Positions 23,279-35,799 of a stretch of DNA of 64,000 bases are shown here, in pieces. Source of the stretch: Lanius collurio (Eukaryota > Chordata > Aves > Passeriformes > Laniidae). The DNA lies in NCBI GenBank assembly GCA_020086605.1, contig JACBWW010000094.1, forward strand, positions 875,009-939,008, given 5' to 3'. The position numbers and the translations under genes were made by a program. How positions within the stretch are numbered: position 1 is the stretch's first letter; the number at the start of each line of letters is the position of its first letter. The notes beneath the pieces were generated by a model. It saw nothing but the letters and a program-made list of their open reading frames with translations, made no database searches and was not told where the DNA came from.

Positions 23279-24529
23279 GAATCTCTTTTTTTTACTCTAA
23301 AATTGTTTCCTCAGCCTGCAGTGCATCAAATAACTTCTTTCCCACCCTTCCTCCAAAAGCTCATTCCCTCCACGGAGCCACTCTGTGGAATCTGTCACCT
23401 GCATTTGCCTGAGCAAAGGACCAGACGAGCTCAGGGAAGAATGGTGTAACTAAATCCACGCTGATCCCAAATCCTCTTACCAACATCTGACCATATTGTT
23501 GGGCACAGGCCTATAATGCTGTTAGAGTAATTCCCAGTCTTTTAAAGTCAGGAGCCATAGTCCAGGGTGATGCAGGAGTGATACAGCTGCAGGGGAATCT
23601 GCACTTTACATATTTAACAGAAGCGTGCTGAGCTCTTTAACATATCATTGCTGTACTTTTTGACATCAAAAGGATTGCATTTCCATACTTGGATGAATTA
23701 ATAGGATTTGCATGTCACCCTCATTCTGTACTTTCTTTGCTGAGTTACACTGCAGGAATTTGAAAGGTGGGGAAGCTGTGGAGGTGTGCTCGTGTGTGTG
23801 TGAGTCCTTGGGAACAACACACGGCTCTGGGATGGGTTTGAAGCCAACTTTAAAGGAGCAGCATTTCTTTGTCATGCCCAGGAGATGTTTCCTTCTTCCC
23901 CAGCTGATGTTTGGTGTCAGCTCCAGGCAGCAGCATTCCTGGGAACACCTCTGCACACAAAGGCCAGGCCAAAATCTGCTCCTGTCACCACTGACCCTGT
24001 GCTGCTACTTTAAAGCTGGTCCTGCAGAGCTCAGGAACCCACGGCTGGATCAGGAGGGAATTCAGGGCTCACTCGAGCACCTGGGCCATGGGAGAGTGCT
24101 CACTGAAATGTTCTCTGCCCATGGAGACCCCAGGAGCTGTTGAAGCAATTGGCAGTTCTGCTTCAGCCTCCAAGGGGGGACATTTCACTCACAGCTCACA
24201 CGGTGCCACCCAAATTCCTCTGCTGGTCTCGTTTCAAGCTGATCCAGCACTGCTGCTCCAAATGTCCTGAGAAATTCCCAAAGGCAGCCAGAGGGGATTC
24301 TGCACTGCTGGAGGCTCCCTCCCGTGCACACACCTTGCCCCTGACACTGCAACTGCAGCAATATTGGGTTTCTCCCCATTTTCCCTGGATTTCAGGACTG
24401 GCTCGACCAGCCCTGAGTGCCCCTGTCCTCTGCAGCAGAGCTGAGTGCTGACCATTCCTGGACAGACTTGGAATCCTGTGCCTGAGTGAAATTTTATCCT
24501 TTCAGACAGGCCTTGCAGTGTCTGGAGTC
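23279..24529. other. Unique non-coding sequence, no gene seen
   Basis: The 23500-23730 part is AT-rich and lightly enhancer-like (ACATATTTAACAG, GATGAATTAATAGG). The remainder is mixed. No exon or element is recognised. Confidence 0.4.
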
Positions 24530-24685
24530 ACTTCTGCACTGACGGCGGCAGTCATTAATTACCCTCTGGCTGATTGACATATCAGCGAGCAGCAGCAATG
24601 TAATACCTTCCTAACGCTGCAGCCTTCCCAGGAAAGCGTAACCGGACCTGACACACTTATCCTGGACAGCTTATCCCTTGTTTTG
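24530..24685. promoter_or_regulatory. Candidate conserved element with PBX-MEIS-like site
   Basis: The block contains GTCATTAATTACC (about 24551-24563) and TGATTGACAT (24571-24580), the latter nine of ten bases of the composite PBX-MEIS/PREP motif TGATTGACAG. The block is compact and flanked by GC-rich filler. The call is motif-based. Confidence 0.4.
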
Positions 24686-27600
24686 TGTTTATCCAAGTGC
24701 TGTGAAAGTGCCACCCCAGCACTCTGCCCTTGGCCCTGAGCTGGGAGCAGGGGCAGGGTGGGGAGGGGGGGAACAGGAGGAGCAGGGGTCTCACAAAGGA
24801 GAGCTGGGGATGGTAGGGAGGGGCTGAGCCACTGCCAGAAGCGTGGCTGAGCTCCAGCCGGTGTGACCCCCCTGTGTGTGACAGCATCAGTCTGGCACCA
24901 GGGTGGCACTGCCAGGTGCCCTCTCTTCCTGCAGGTTTGGTTTAAGATCTCAGAATGAATTTACCCATTTTGAAAAAGGAAAGAAAAATCTCATCTCTGC
25001 CCCTCATTTTTCCTGGCACAACAGAAATCCAATTGCTGCTTGTGTTGGCTCAAACTGGGGCCACAGAGTGGCTCCCATGGCTGTGACCAGGAGCTCTGCT
25101 GGCTGCTCGCTTCCTCTCACTGGCTGAGAGAGCCTTGCAGAATTCCCCCTGCTCTTAAAGTGATTCCTGCTCAACCTTCTCTCCCATTTTCAGGGAACTA
25201 GGGACATTCCTGTGGGCAGCAGGGCCCTGCTGTGCTGCTGAAGGTGCTGGGTGAGTCCTGGCACTCCGGCACCACCAGTGAGTGCTGATGAATGGCAGCA
25301 GAGCAGCAGGAGAGCGAGAGGGATTGAGAGCAGGAACCCATAACTTCCCATTAAAAAATAGAGAGCGAGCACAAGTAACTCCCTGAGTGATGACTGATCC
25401 CTGGTGCGTCCCCTTGGGTCAGGAAGCATTTGAGTGCATCATTTTTAAAGATGACTAAAAGTAGCCGGAATCACAGCGCCGTTAATGCGCTGCTGTTTCG
25501 CGGTGCGGTCCCTCAGCCCTGTGTTCCCAGCACAGATATCTCATCTGCCCGGATCTGAGCCTGGCCCTGCTCCTGGCATTCACCCCTGGGGCTCTGAGGA
25601 ACCTGTAAGGCTTTGGGGGAATGCCTGGGCTGCAGGCACAGCAGAGGGGCCGCCCTGCTGCTCCCCACCCTTCTCTCTGCAGCATTCCTATTTCCTTACA
25701 GACCACGTTGCTGCTGCTCCCCTGGTTCCCTGACTCCTCGTGGCGAGGGTTTCTTGGATTCTAATCCATTGTTTCTGAGAACTCACCATTCATGACCAGC
25801 CTCCGAGCCCAGAGATCATCTCACAAGCTCAGAAAACACCTGACACGTGGAGCTGTGCTCAGCTCAGCGGGGCCCGTGCTGAGCTCGGCAATTAATGGTT
25901 CTGCATGAGCCTGATTAATTGTGGAACTCCTACCAACCTCTGTGGGCAGGGACTGCACTGAAGGTATAAATGGTCTGAGTTTCTCCTCTGGCCAGGTCAG
26001 GGGGCAGCAGAGCCAGCAGGGTCCTGTCCTGTGGCTGAGGTGTGCCAGACCCTGCTCGTCCCCCGGGGCTGGGAAATGGGGGATTGCCTGGCACGGGCAA
26101 AGCTCTGCCCCTCTCGGCTTGTTTCGAGGGGTGGGCACAGCTCTGAGCGTTTGTCTGGGTTGTGGACTACCTGAGGGACTCATGGAGAGCTTGTTCAATC
26201 ACAGGAAAGCTCCAGCTGGTTCTGTTTGGCTGTTTGCTGCTTCCAGGTTTGAAATTCCTGGCATTACTTTGCACCCCAGCCCATCCCTGCAAATCTGAGC
26301 ATATTTCTGTGCTGCTCAGGACTGCACCAGGGCAGGAATCCATGTGCTCAGGACTGGGCTCAATTTGTTATTTTGTCAGAGATCTGACATGACTGAAACC
26401 CAAGCCATGTCAACGGATTGCAGATGTTTTCCCTCTGCTGACACGCCACATCCTGTGAGGGAGCTCACAGGGCTGCACTCCCTGCCTGGAGGTGCCAACT
26501 CCACTGCACAAGATCTGCTCAGAGGGGCTGAGGACTCCTGTTTGGTGGTGGGATGCAAGCTGGGCACTCAGCCTCCCTCTCTGTACTTCCAAAATCCCCA
26601 GAGCGAGCAAAGCACGGTCCAAGGGCAGCTGGGATCTCACCCGAGCTGCCTTTGGTGGTGCCTCCTACTCCTCCGGAGATGGGTAAACCAGGCCAAGACC
26701 CTTCTGGTTTATCTCCCTGGGAGAGGTGGGGAAGGACAGGGGGAAGGTGCAGCCATGGGACTCTACACAGGTCCAGCAGAAAAAACCCAGGGATGTCAGG
26801 ATTCTCCCAAAGAGATGCTCTGGAGTTCTGCTGCACACCAAGGCCTTTGTAACACTCTGTTATCTTTATTCTCCTGATAAACCATCCTGACTCCTTCAAA
26901 GCCACTGAATTAACACCTGAGTCAAACCTTTTAATGTCCTTTGGACACGCAGCACTTGTTGCTGTCTGCCTGTGCATTCTGAGAGGGCCTGGGTGAATAA
27001 ATAATGCAGCAGGCACTGCTGCCTCTGCGGGGTTTGTTCTAAAGAACCCACTCAGCTGTGCAGCGCTGGGGAGCCTTTTGTACCCGGCTGGGAGTGGCTC
27101 CCCAAAGTTCTGACTCTGAGAAGAGCATCTGTGCAAACAGCCCAGAGCAGCGTGAGGGGAGAGGGAAGTCAGCAGGAGCAGAAAGGGAAAAAGAAGGCAG
27201 CACAACCCAAGGCACAAAGGTTGAACCCAACAAGGGCAGGAAATCTCTTACCTTGGCCCGAGAATGTCATTGTCATGCAAAAACCCCAAAGCCCTGCCTA
27301 TATTTAGAAAGTCTCTTGCCTTGGTTTGCTTTCCCAAGGGTTGCTTTATTCACCCAGAGCTTCACAGGATTAAAGTGGAAAAGCTCTCCTGGGAGCTGCT
27401 TATGAACATCACCTCTAAAATGTGATTGCCCTGGACCCAGGGTGGGGGGCACAACCCCCCCGAGCCATTTGCTCCCAGGGCTTTTGAGGGAGGGGATTGT
27501 TCCTCCTTCCCCTTCACGAGGGCTGGACAAGAGAGGGGCAGGTGCTGCAAGAATTAAGACAAACCCATAATTGTTTTGAAACCTGGCAACCAAAACGACT

Positions 27601-28199
27601 TAAAGGAGAAACCCAGAAGTTCCTGGGAGCACGTGTCCTATGTCCTCCGGCTTCTCAGCAGCAAGCTGATTTAGCAGGTTCCCATTTAAAGTCTGTTTTC
27701 TGGGATTTGATCACATCCAGTCCTGTCTCTCTGACCATTAAGGCTAAATTTTGCCTTTGCTACCTGGCACAGCCTCTGGGGCTTGTGTCAGTGCTCCCAT
27801 ATTGCACAGGGTGGGAATAAAATCAAAGATGGAATCTCAACTCCACTCAAGATTTTGCCAGAAATGGGATTTTTTTTTTTCCAGTTCAGATACTGTAGAA
27901 TGATCCTCCCTGCTCAGAGGAGCAGGGGAGTGATGGAGATCAGAGCCCCTAATGGGCCCTGGAGGGGCTGGAGCTCCAACACAGCACCTCTGAGGGCACA
28001 CAATGGACTGCCAAAAGCCCTCATGAGCAATGCCAGGCATGAAATCCCTCGAAACAGCAGCACAAGCCCTTCCCAGGCTGAGCAAGGCAGCTCTGGCTGC
28101 GAGCTGGTGGCAGCAGCTGAGTGCCTGGGATGAATCACGGTGTTGTTGTGCCTTCCCTGGACAGCACCAGCGGATTTGGATGTCTGATCATTGCCTGGA
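24686..28199. other. Unique non-coding sequence, no gene seen
   Basis: Mostly GC-rich sequence with many overlapping frames. The largest is a minus-strand frame of 232 codons at 26519-27217, with no recognisable domain and shadowed by plus-strand frames. A short CpG cluster lies at 25475-25510 (CGCCGTTAATGCGCTGCTGT) at the edge of an AT-rich patch. Confidence 0.45.
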
Positions 28200-28450
28200 T
28201 ACCTTTTCCTTGTGTCAATATTTTTGCTGTGGAACAGTACACAGCCTTCTACCTGAAATTTTACAAACTGGCAGGGTACTATTACAAAAGATTACTTAAT
28301 TGCAGATTACTACTGTACATTTGAATCTCAGTATCTTATTAAGCTGTCAGCTTTAATTACCATTATATGTTTAGATTATGCCACAGATTATTTAGTTCGG
28401 TACCTTGGTTTGCCGACCTGTTTGCTTGGTGACATGACAGGGTGGTAATT
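28200..28450. promoter_or_regulatory. Candidate conserved element rich in TALE-type sites
   Basis: This AT-rich, non-repetitive block holds CTGTCA (28344-28349), tandem TGACA-TGACAG (28430-28440), AGCTTTAATTACC (about 28349-28361) and several ATTA cores. It contrasts with GC-rich flanks on both sides. Repeated TGACAG half-sites suggest MEIS/TGIF-type input. Confidence 0.4.
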
Positions 28451-29799
28451 ACAGCATTACTGGAAAACCTAAATTTTTCCATGGGAAAGATGAGAAGCCC
28501 TTGGCACCAGCAGTGACCCCACAACTGCTCATTCCTGCAGGGGTAAGAAGCGTTTGCTCCATGTGGGTCTGGAACTCCCAGACCTGTCTGGTTCCCCATC
28601 CTGGGGGGAAGGGGATGTGCACAACGGGCTGGGGTTTGTGGGCTGTGAAATGCTCACAGGGAAACCCAAACCCGGCTGGATTGTGCTGGGTTTGGGCTTT
28701 GGTGCAGTCCCCACACAAACTGTGCTGCTGCAACACCCCCCAGGCACCCGCCTTCCACCCCAAAGGCTGTTTTCCATCGTGGCCAGGATGCAAAATGCCC
28801 TGGTTTAGTCAGGACGGGGATGGGCAGGGTCACTGGACATCTGGGCAGGTCCCCTGCTGTTCCACCAGCACTGACAAACCCTGACCTGGAGGGAGGTGAT
28901 TTCACACTGACAGATTTCATGGCTGCCATGAATAAGTGAAACCTCTGTCTCAGCCTTACTTTGCAAATCCCTTTCACTCCCTGATGATGACATCCTGTAA
29001 CCAACCCTGCTTTTCTGTCCACAGCAAACTCTGTAAATCTGAGCAACAGCCTTATCTGTGCAGCCGAAGATTGATTAGACTGGAGCTGTAGTCAGCTCGT
29101 GCAGGGACAATTCCCCATCACCCAGCCCCAGATGCAGAATGAAACACCCAAAATGGGTGAACTGGGGCTGGCTCAGAAACACAGCATTTTATCCACTGGA
29201 GTGGGACAGGGCTTTGGGAGCAGCTGGGGAGAGAATCCCGTGCTCTGGTTTGAACCCATCTGTCAGAAAAAACTGATCAGTTACAGGATAACAGGAACAA
29301 TTTGCATTTGTGTGCTGCAGATTCAAACCTGTGGGATTCCCTTCTCCTGATGCAACCCCTCCCCTGCCCATCTCCCCGGGGCAAGTGAGGGAAGAGATCC
29401 GTGTGGGAGTTGAAGCAAAGGCCTGGGTGTGCAGGTGGAGGGGGATGTGACAAGCACACACTTGATCAGTTGCCCAACCAGCTGTGCCTCAGTTTCCCCA
29501 GCTGGGCCTAGGGAGAGCCCCGAGGTGCTACTGGAAGGACCCAGAGCCAGCCAGAGCTGGCACCTCTGAGAGAAGCAGGGAGCAGGAGCTCAGCCAGGCA
29601 GCTGGGGAGGGGCTGAGGGACAGAGCCTCGTGTCCTGCACTCCAGGAACTCCAGCTCTGAGGGATAAAACAAAACCCCCTGGAGCAGGACAGCAACAGAA
29701 GGGCTGAAATCTCCTTCCTGCACCCTGAGTCTCTTTTCCACACCCCGGCAGAAAGATGCTGGGTAGGTCTGAGGTACAGCATCTATCTCTGTCACTGCA
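28451..29799. other. GC-rich unique sequence, no gene seen
   Basis: Frames overlap on both strands and lack recognisable features. No repeat family or RNA gene is seen. Confidence 0.45.
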
Positions 29800-30260
29800 G
29801 ATGGAGAGACATAAATTACAGGTATAAAAATCCATACTATTTATTTCCTCTCTGGATACAATCAGAAGAGTTCTATACATCTTTATATTTATGTGGCAAT
29901 AAATACATTAGATAAAAGTAATCTATTCAAGTCACAATTACCTCTTACTCAAATACACCTTGTAACGAATTTGTCTCCTGTTCTGATGGTATATGCTGTG
30001 TATTGATATTATTTTGTCTGGTTATTATTAAAAAACCCCGTCTCTGCCTCACTCTAATCTTTTCCTTGGCACAGCCATTGTTTTAAAAGCCTAGAATGAT
30101 AATAAAGTATAGGGAAAACACTTAGGAGAGCCATCCATTTCTCAGCCCGTCCTCAGTTAATTAATACTCCACATTCTCCAGAGGAGAAATCTCGGCTCCT
30201 TCGCCAAATTAAGGAAGGAAGAGATGCCATAAATATTCTGCTGGGCTGGAGTCGGTTTTG
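29800..30260. promoter_or_regulatory. Candidate conserved element, strongly AT-rich
   Basis: About 450 bases of AT-rich, non-repetitive sequence including CATTAGATAAAAGTAATC (about 29909-29926), AGTTAATTAATACTCC (about 30153-30168) and ATAATAAAGT. Few open frames cross it. This is one of the largest such islands in the window and a good place to look for deep conservation. Confidence 0.4.
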
Positions 30261-31462
30261 CTTCCATTGCAGTTCTGAGCTCCAGCTCTTTTTGCCTGGA
30301 GCACCCTCCCTCCCTAGCCTCGAGGAAAAGGGGTAGTTTTTCTCTTTCTGAAGGATCAAGGGGCCTCCCCTCACTGCTGCTGGCCAAATAACCCGGCAGT
30401 CCCTGCCCCAGCCCCATTTCACCTCCAGCCAAGGGCTCCTTCCCGCAGACCTTGGGGTTTCACTCAGGATTTGCAGGAGGAACTCCCGTGTTCCTCAGAG
30501 CAGTGCTGGTTATCCCTCCTGCCTTCCACACTCCTTGGTCCTTGCAGTATCCAACTGAAGCCAGAGTTCTGCTAACCTGGCTGCTGGGGTCATTGGAGAT
30601 TTTTCTCTTCAGTCAGAGAGGTTTAAACTGCTCCTTATCTGTGTAACCTCGGTGGGTTGGGGAGGGTGAGACTTTTTACAAAAAGCAGCATCTCCCCTTT
30701 AAGTATTTGGATTCCAAGTGTGCCCGACAGCAGAGAAAATTTCATCCCTGTTGGTTTCGAACATCAGAAATTGGAACAAGGCAGCAGCACCAGTTTAATA
30801 CCAGGAGCTCAGTAACGACTTGGGCCTGGTGGTTTTCTCCTGGCTAATTCCCAGCAACGCTCCCTCCCTGGCAGTTTTATTTCCCAAAGAGAAAGCAGGG
30901 ACTTTGTCAGGGAGAAGTTTCCTGATGAGAGATTAGAATCATAACCAAATTAAATGATTGTCTCTTACTAATTAGATTAGTTTAAATTGAATAATGAAAC
31001 CTTTAGCTGTATTTAATGTAACATGCCTGAAGTCCAACGATTAGTCTGCTGAATGAAGCTAAACAATTAAAAACACAATCTATTTTATAGCTTATTTTAT
31101 AGGAACAATTGGAAAAACTATTACTGCTGAAATCTGCAGAGGAAATGCACAATTACGAGCCTGAGAGGAGCAGCCAGAGCAGGGAATGAGCAGCAGGGCC
31201 AGGTGAGGCACCAGGAAGGATTTGGGCCTTCCTCCCAACCAACATTGGCCAGGTCTGGCACTTATCCCTTCATTACTGAGGTAAAGGGGGAAAAAATACC
31301 TTAATTCACAAACATCTCAGTCACACTGGATCGATGTTAAAGTAAAAAAAAAACCCATCAATATTTAATGCCTCAGGTAAAAATCAGAGGATCATTTTGT
31401 GACACGTGTTTTCATGACTTGTGCTTTGCATGGCCATCAAGGAGGAACTCCACAATGTACAG
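30261..31462. other. Unique sequence with AT-rich island at 30930-31160
   Basis: The 30930-31160 island includes CTAATTAGATTAG (30969-30981) and AACAATTAAAAACA-type sequence, again homeodomain-site-like. The rest is GC-richer filler. No exon, RNA gene or mobile element is recognised. Confidence 0.4.
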
Positions 31463-31531
31463 CCATCCATCCATCCATCCATCCATCCATCCATCCATCC
31501 ATCCATCCATCCATCCATCCATCCATTCATC
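31463..31531 (+). repeat. (CATC)n microsatellite, array 1
   Basis: About 17 nearly perfect CATC units, with one CATT near the end. The apparent His-Pro-Ser-Ile frame (plus) and the Trp-Met-Asp-Gly frame (minus) are repeat artefacts. Confidence 0.98.
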
Positions 31532-31610
31532 CCCTGGTGGGCAGCAGCAACATCCCCATCCCTGTGTCCCACTCTTGATTCTTACCCATGCTTTGTAGCC
31601 TGACCCTAAA

Positions 31611-31611
31611 N
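31611..31611. other. Single N, unresolved assembly position
   Basis: An isolated N immediately precedes the second CATC array. The repeat length next to it should be regarded as unreliable, since short-read assemblies often collapse or mis-join such arrays. Confidence 0.95.
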
Positions 31612-31650
31612 CCCTCCATCCATCCATCCATCCCCCATCCATCCATCCAT

Positions 31651-31686
<36 letters not shown>

Positions 31687-31894
31687 CCATCCATCCCCCA
31701 TCCATCCTTCCATCCATCATCCATCCATCCATCCATCCATCCATCCATCCATCCATCCATCCATCCACCCATCCACCCATCCATCCATCCATCCATCCAT
31801 CCATCCATCCATCCATCCATCCATCCATCCATCCATCCATCCCCCATCCATCCATCCATCCATCCATCCATCCATCCATCCATCCTCCATCCAC
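31612..31894 (+). repeat. (CATC)n microsatellite, array 2, interrupted
   Basis: Roughly 70 CATC units with interruptions: four CCCCATC joints, single TTCC, CGTCC and CACCC variants, and a CATCATCC phase shift. It is separated from array 1 by about 80 bases of unique sequence plus the N, so the two may be one expanded locus split by an insertion or assembly artefact. The frames across it are artefacts. Confidence 0.97.
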
Positions 31895-34379
31895 CTGCCC
31901 ATCCTGGGTTTCCTGGCACAGGGAAATGCTGCAGTGTTATGCCAAAGCCCCTGGGAGTGTATTTGCACCTCAAAACACCCCAACAACTTTAAAAACAGAA
32001 GCTTTAAGACACCTAAAGCACAGCCTGGGCCTCTGGCAAGCACCCAACTCTCTCCAAAAAATGCATCTCAGGCTCCCAGGCCTTTGAGGCCCTGCCTGAG
32101 CCAGAATTGTGGCTGTACAGGAAGATGCTGCAGGGACACCAAGTGCAAAAGCCATTTTTGCCCTGATTTCCTCTGTGGATGCTCCTGGTGCTCGCACAGA
32201 GCTCCCTGCAGAGCCTGGCCCAGCCACACAAACCCCTCAGTACAGAACACGAGTGGCACAGGGGACATGGGGCACACCAGCACTCGGGAGCTTTTCCCTC
32301 ATGCAAACCTGTCCGTAAGATCTTTTCCAAACATCACCCCTGAATTCCCAGAGCTGAACTCCCAGTCCTGTTGGGATATCAGCCTGTTTGGAGTGACTAA
32401 TTCTATTTTGGAGGTTGCTGGGCAATAGGGCCCTTTTATTTGCTCGGGAGGAAGCTGCAGCATTTCAAGCAGCATGAATTCCAGCCTGCTACAAGTCTCC
32501 CAGCTGGCAGAACAGCTTGAACATTCTGTATTTTTGATGAAATCTTTGATCACCTCATTGCAAGATCTGGTTGCCTACTCTCAGCTCTCTGGCAGCTCTG
32601 AGCACAACCTGCCATTTCGAGATGGGGTTTGTTCTTTTACGGATTAGGCGCATTAAATAAATAAACCAAACTGTCTTAGAGATCTCCTGATCAATAATGG
32701 CACGGGCCCAGGGGCCTGGGAACGCAGCACACAAAATTCCAGAGTAAAACCATTGTCAATCAGACCTTTCCGTGTCCATCTCCTGAGGGAAGGTGCCTGC
32801 CCTGCTTTGGTTGAACACAGAAGGCATCGCTGATCCTTCGTTACCTTGGAGATCTTTCTGTTCCCAGGTTACCACCTAAATCACAAGGAAATATGGCCAT
32901 GGAATGAGCAGTGGAAGCTCCAGCTTTTTCCCAGAGAACAAGGAGGAGGACACATGAAGACACCAAAAGCAACCCCCCCCAGCCACCAACAGAGCCTCCT
33001 ACAGCGGAGCAGCACCGCACGTGGGAAAGTTCCTGCAGGAACCAGGAGTGCTCTGCTGCTCCCTCCTTGGCCAGCAGAACCCAGGGCACTGTGAGGAGCT
33101 GCCCAGCCCAGAAGAGCCCCTCAGCAGCTGCAGTTCAGCCAAGCTGAGATCCCATCTGAGGTGCCCTCCTTATCGGCATCGCAGCTTTCGTGTCTGTAGT
33201 AGCAAGGAAAACGAGGTTGTGTGAGTCACACATTAACCATGCCAGGATGGGGAAAGGGCTGTGTGGTGCAGGAATTCCTTTGTCAATGTCAGCCGAGACA
33301 AACACAAGGAAAAATATACTGCAAAGTGTTTCCTTGAATTATTGTATCAGCTGTGATGTTTATTGCTGCTTGGACTCTGTCCCGAGGATTATTTTAAATA
33401 ATGAGTTCTTCAGTGGGGACCTTCACTGAAGCAATATTTATATAAACATGGGCTTGATTAAGAGCAAAGAGAAGTCAGCAGGAATTTTCCCCTTGTCTTC
33501 AGAGACTTTAAATTACATCCACGTTGCAGGACATTCTGAGAGGCCGATTTCAGATTCCAGCTTCGTGCTGTGTTTGTGAGCGTCGGGGCAGCTCAGACAC
33601 AGTAACAAGAGCATGTGAAACAAAAGCTTCAAGCAGGTGCTGCTCTGACCATCAAGCTGCTTGAAGAGACTGGTACTGAGCTGAATTCTTGGGGAAGTCA
33701 TGAGGGGGCCAAAGGCACCACGACTCCTGGTCTTGCTCTTCTCTTCTGCCCCTTGGGGGGTTCCTGTAAAGGTTTCACAGGCAGACAGCGCCTCGTGGGA
33801 AGCAGGGTTTGGAAGAGCTGTGAATCACCCACCCCTCGGCAGGAGGAAAGGTAAATTTGCCTCTCTGACAAAGGAGCAGGGAGAGGCATCCAAGTGGTTT
33901 GCCCGAATTCAGCAAATTGGTCCCACACTGGAGGGCAGGGGGGCCATGCACCCCATCAAATCTCTGCCAGTGCCTCCATCAGCCACACGTCCTCTCCTCA
34001 CACAGCAAATCCCCAGGCCACGGATCCGATGGCATTTTGGCAAGTCAGAGCCTCTTCTCACAAGCTCCTTCCTTGACTCAGATTTACCAATCAATCAATG
34101 GATGCATCCTGATCATAATAAAGCCATCATCTCTGTACACAACCTGTCAGAAATGACAGCTCCTCGTTCTAATATTGTGGGAAATATATCGGCTCGGGAG
34201 GAGGCACCTGTTGGATCCCTGAAGTGGGAGAGAGAGGGAAGGGACTGCAGGAAGCTCTCTTGCTGATGGCCCCACCCTGCTGAGGCCAAGCCCACCCTGA
34301 CTGAACAGCCACTCTCTAATTAAGGGCTCCTTCTGCCACACACTCTGCAAATTCCGTTTCTTTTTTGCCTCTTCCCTCA
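31895..34379. other. Unique non-coding sequence, no gene seen
   Basis: Mixed composition, with AT-richer patches at 32625-32700 and 33290-33520. Overlapping frames on both strands have no recognisable domains. No RNA gene or mobile element is identified. Confidence 0.45.
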
Positions 34380-34640
34380 GCCATGACCTAATACAAACCA
34401 GTCACTCACATTTCCATGAATCAAAGGAGATAATGTAGCTCTCAGCTATGCTAAAAGATGGCCAGACACATCCAAGATGTTTCAAACTTCATTTGAGGAC
34501 TAACATAAGTGATTAACAGTTGTCTGTAGCATTAGGAGGCAGGGAGTGGAAGTCCTTTTATCAAATTGTGAGCTGCCAACAACTTCCCGCTGACAAGCTA
34601 TCTTTAAATTCTTCATAATGCCTCTGCAAAGCCTTAAAGC
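34380..34640. promoter_or_regulatory. Candidate conserved element
   Basis: A balanced, non-repetitive block with few open frames, including CATGAATCAAAGGAGATAAT (about 34416-34435; ATCAAAG resembles a TCF/LEF site), GTGATTAACAGTTG (about 34509-34522) and TATCTTTAAATTC. The composition contrasts with the surrounding GC-richer DNA. Confidence 0.35.
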
Positions 34641-34749
34641 TTTGTTGAATCCCTCGCCTGCAGTCTCCCGACGTCAGCTCTTCCACCCCTTGTCACAGGA
34701 AAACGTGGCCACAATGGGCCTTGGAGACACGTGTACACACCGAGGGCTG

Positions 34750-34750
34750 N
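34750..34750. other. Single N, unresolved assembly position
   Basis: An isolated N in unique sequence. It interrupts one chance frame on each strand and otherwise has no visible effect. Confidence 0.95.
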
Positions 34751-34879
34751 CCCCACAGAGCCCCTTCCCTCATCCCCTGCAGTGTCAGGACGTGGGGCTT
34801 GTCTGGGCTTGGCTGATTCATCCTCCTGGATTGAATCACTCCAAAGCATCAAAGAGCCTCCCCTACCTCACGAGGAACT

Positions 34880-35130
34880 GCGAGGTTTAATTACTCGACA
34901 CAGAGGTATTATGCGTTGTTGCAAAATATTATAATTTAGAGTATTCCATCCCATAATTAACAAATACATCAGGCAACAAGTAAAACCAATCTTAAAAATG
35001 AGTAGTTAAATTTTTCTTAATTACATCCACTGAACCGAATCTGCCCCTGAGCAATGCACATGTAATCCCAGTGAAGTCAGTGCAGTTGCACAGAAAACAC
35101 TAAAATAAAAATAGTCTGTAGTTATCATCT
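34880..35130. promoter_or_regulatory. Candidate conserved element, AT-rich
   Basis: This block is rich in TTAATTACTCG, CCATAATTAAC and TTCTTAATTACATCC-type ATTA cores, non-repetitive, and lacking long open frames on either strand. It lies about 250 bases after the 34.4-34.6 kb block and may belong to the same regulatory cluster. Confidence 0.35.
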
Positions 35131-35799
35131 CTACTGCAGCAATCCTTCCAGCCCCCCACCAAGGTTAGGGACTCCAGCTTTATTTAGAGTTTGGAACAGG
35201 AACAATAAAGGTAACTAAGCTGAACTGAGGAAAGAGCACGGAGGGAGCTGTGTGGCACTGGGATTTACACCATGCATGAACAAATGCTGAATCCTTATGT
35301 GAAATAGGTGTTGTTTGGTACCACACTGTAACAGAGCCAAAGTTCTCTGGTGACCAGGCTCCAGGTGATGATGCCTGAGGAAGAATTTCTGTGGCAAAGC
35401 CTGAAGAGTTCATGGAGAAATTCCAAACTACCTGAACATTGAGCTCAGGGCATCAGGGCCCTGCAGAAACCTCAGAGGGACATGGAAGGGAGGCCACTGC
35501 CACCTGCTCTCCATTTCTGCATCCAACCCCCCCAAAACAAACACTGCCTCCCTTCCCTCCTGCTCCCCATCCCTTCCCTCCTGCTCTCCCACTGCTCCTG
35601 GGCTGGGGACAGGTTGCATTTCAAAACACAAGGCCTGGTCCTGCTACCCACACACAGAGCAGAGGCTGCTCTGATTGCAGGGAGGCAGGCAGCAGACAGC
35701 TTGAGGAAGGGTGGCAAAATTCAGCTCCTAATTATTAGAATTATTAGATTAGAACCTTGAAACAGTTGTCATGTATGAAGGGACAAAGTAGAACTTGGC
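35131..35799. other. Unique non-coding sequence with a small direct duplication
   Basis: CCCTTCCCTCCTGCTC is repeated in tandem with a short spacer near 35551-35587. An ATTATTAGAATTATTAGATTAG stutter occurs near 35730-35751. No gene is seen. Confidence 0.45.

Noticed and set aside
26519..27217. 232-codon minus-strand frame without repeats
   Set aside because: No recognisable domain, overlapping frames on the opposite strand and GC-rich composition make chance the simplest explanation.
31412..32043. Trp-Met-Asp-Gly and His-Pro-Ser-Ile repeat frames
   Set aside because: Translations of the CATC tetranucleotide arrays and interrupted by an N.
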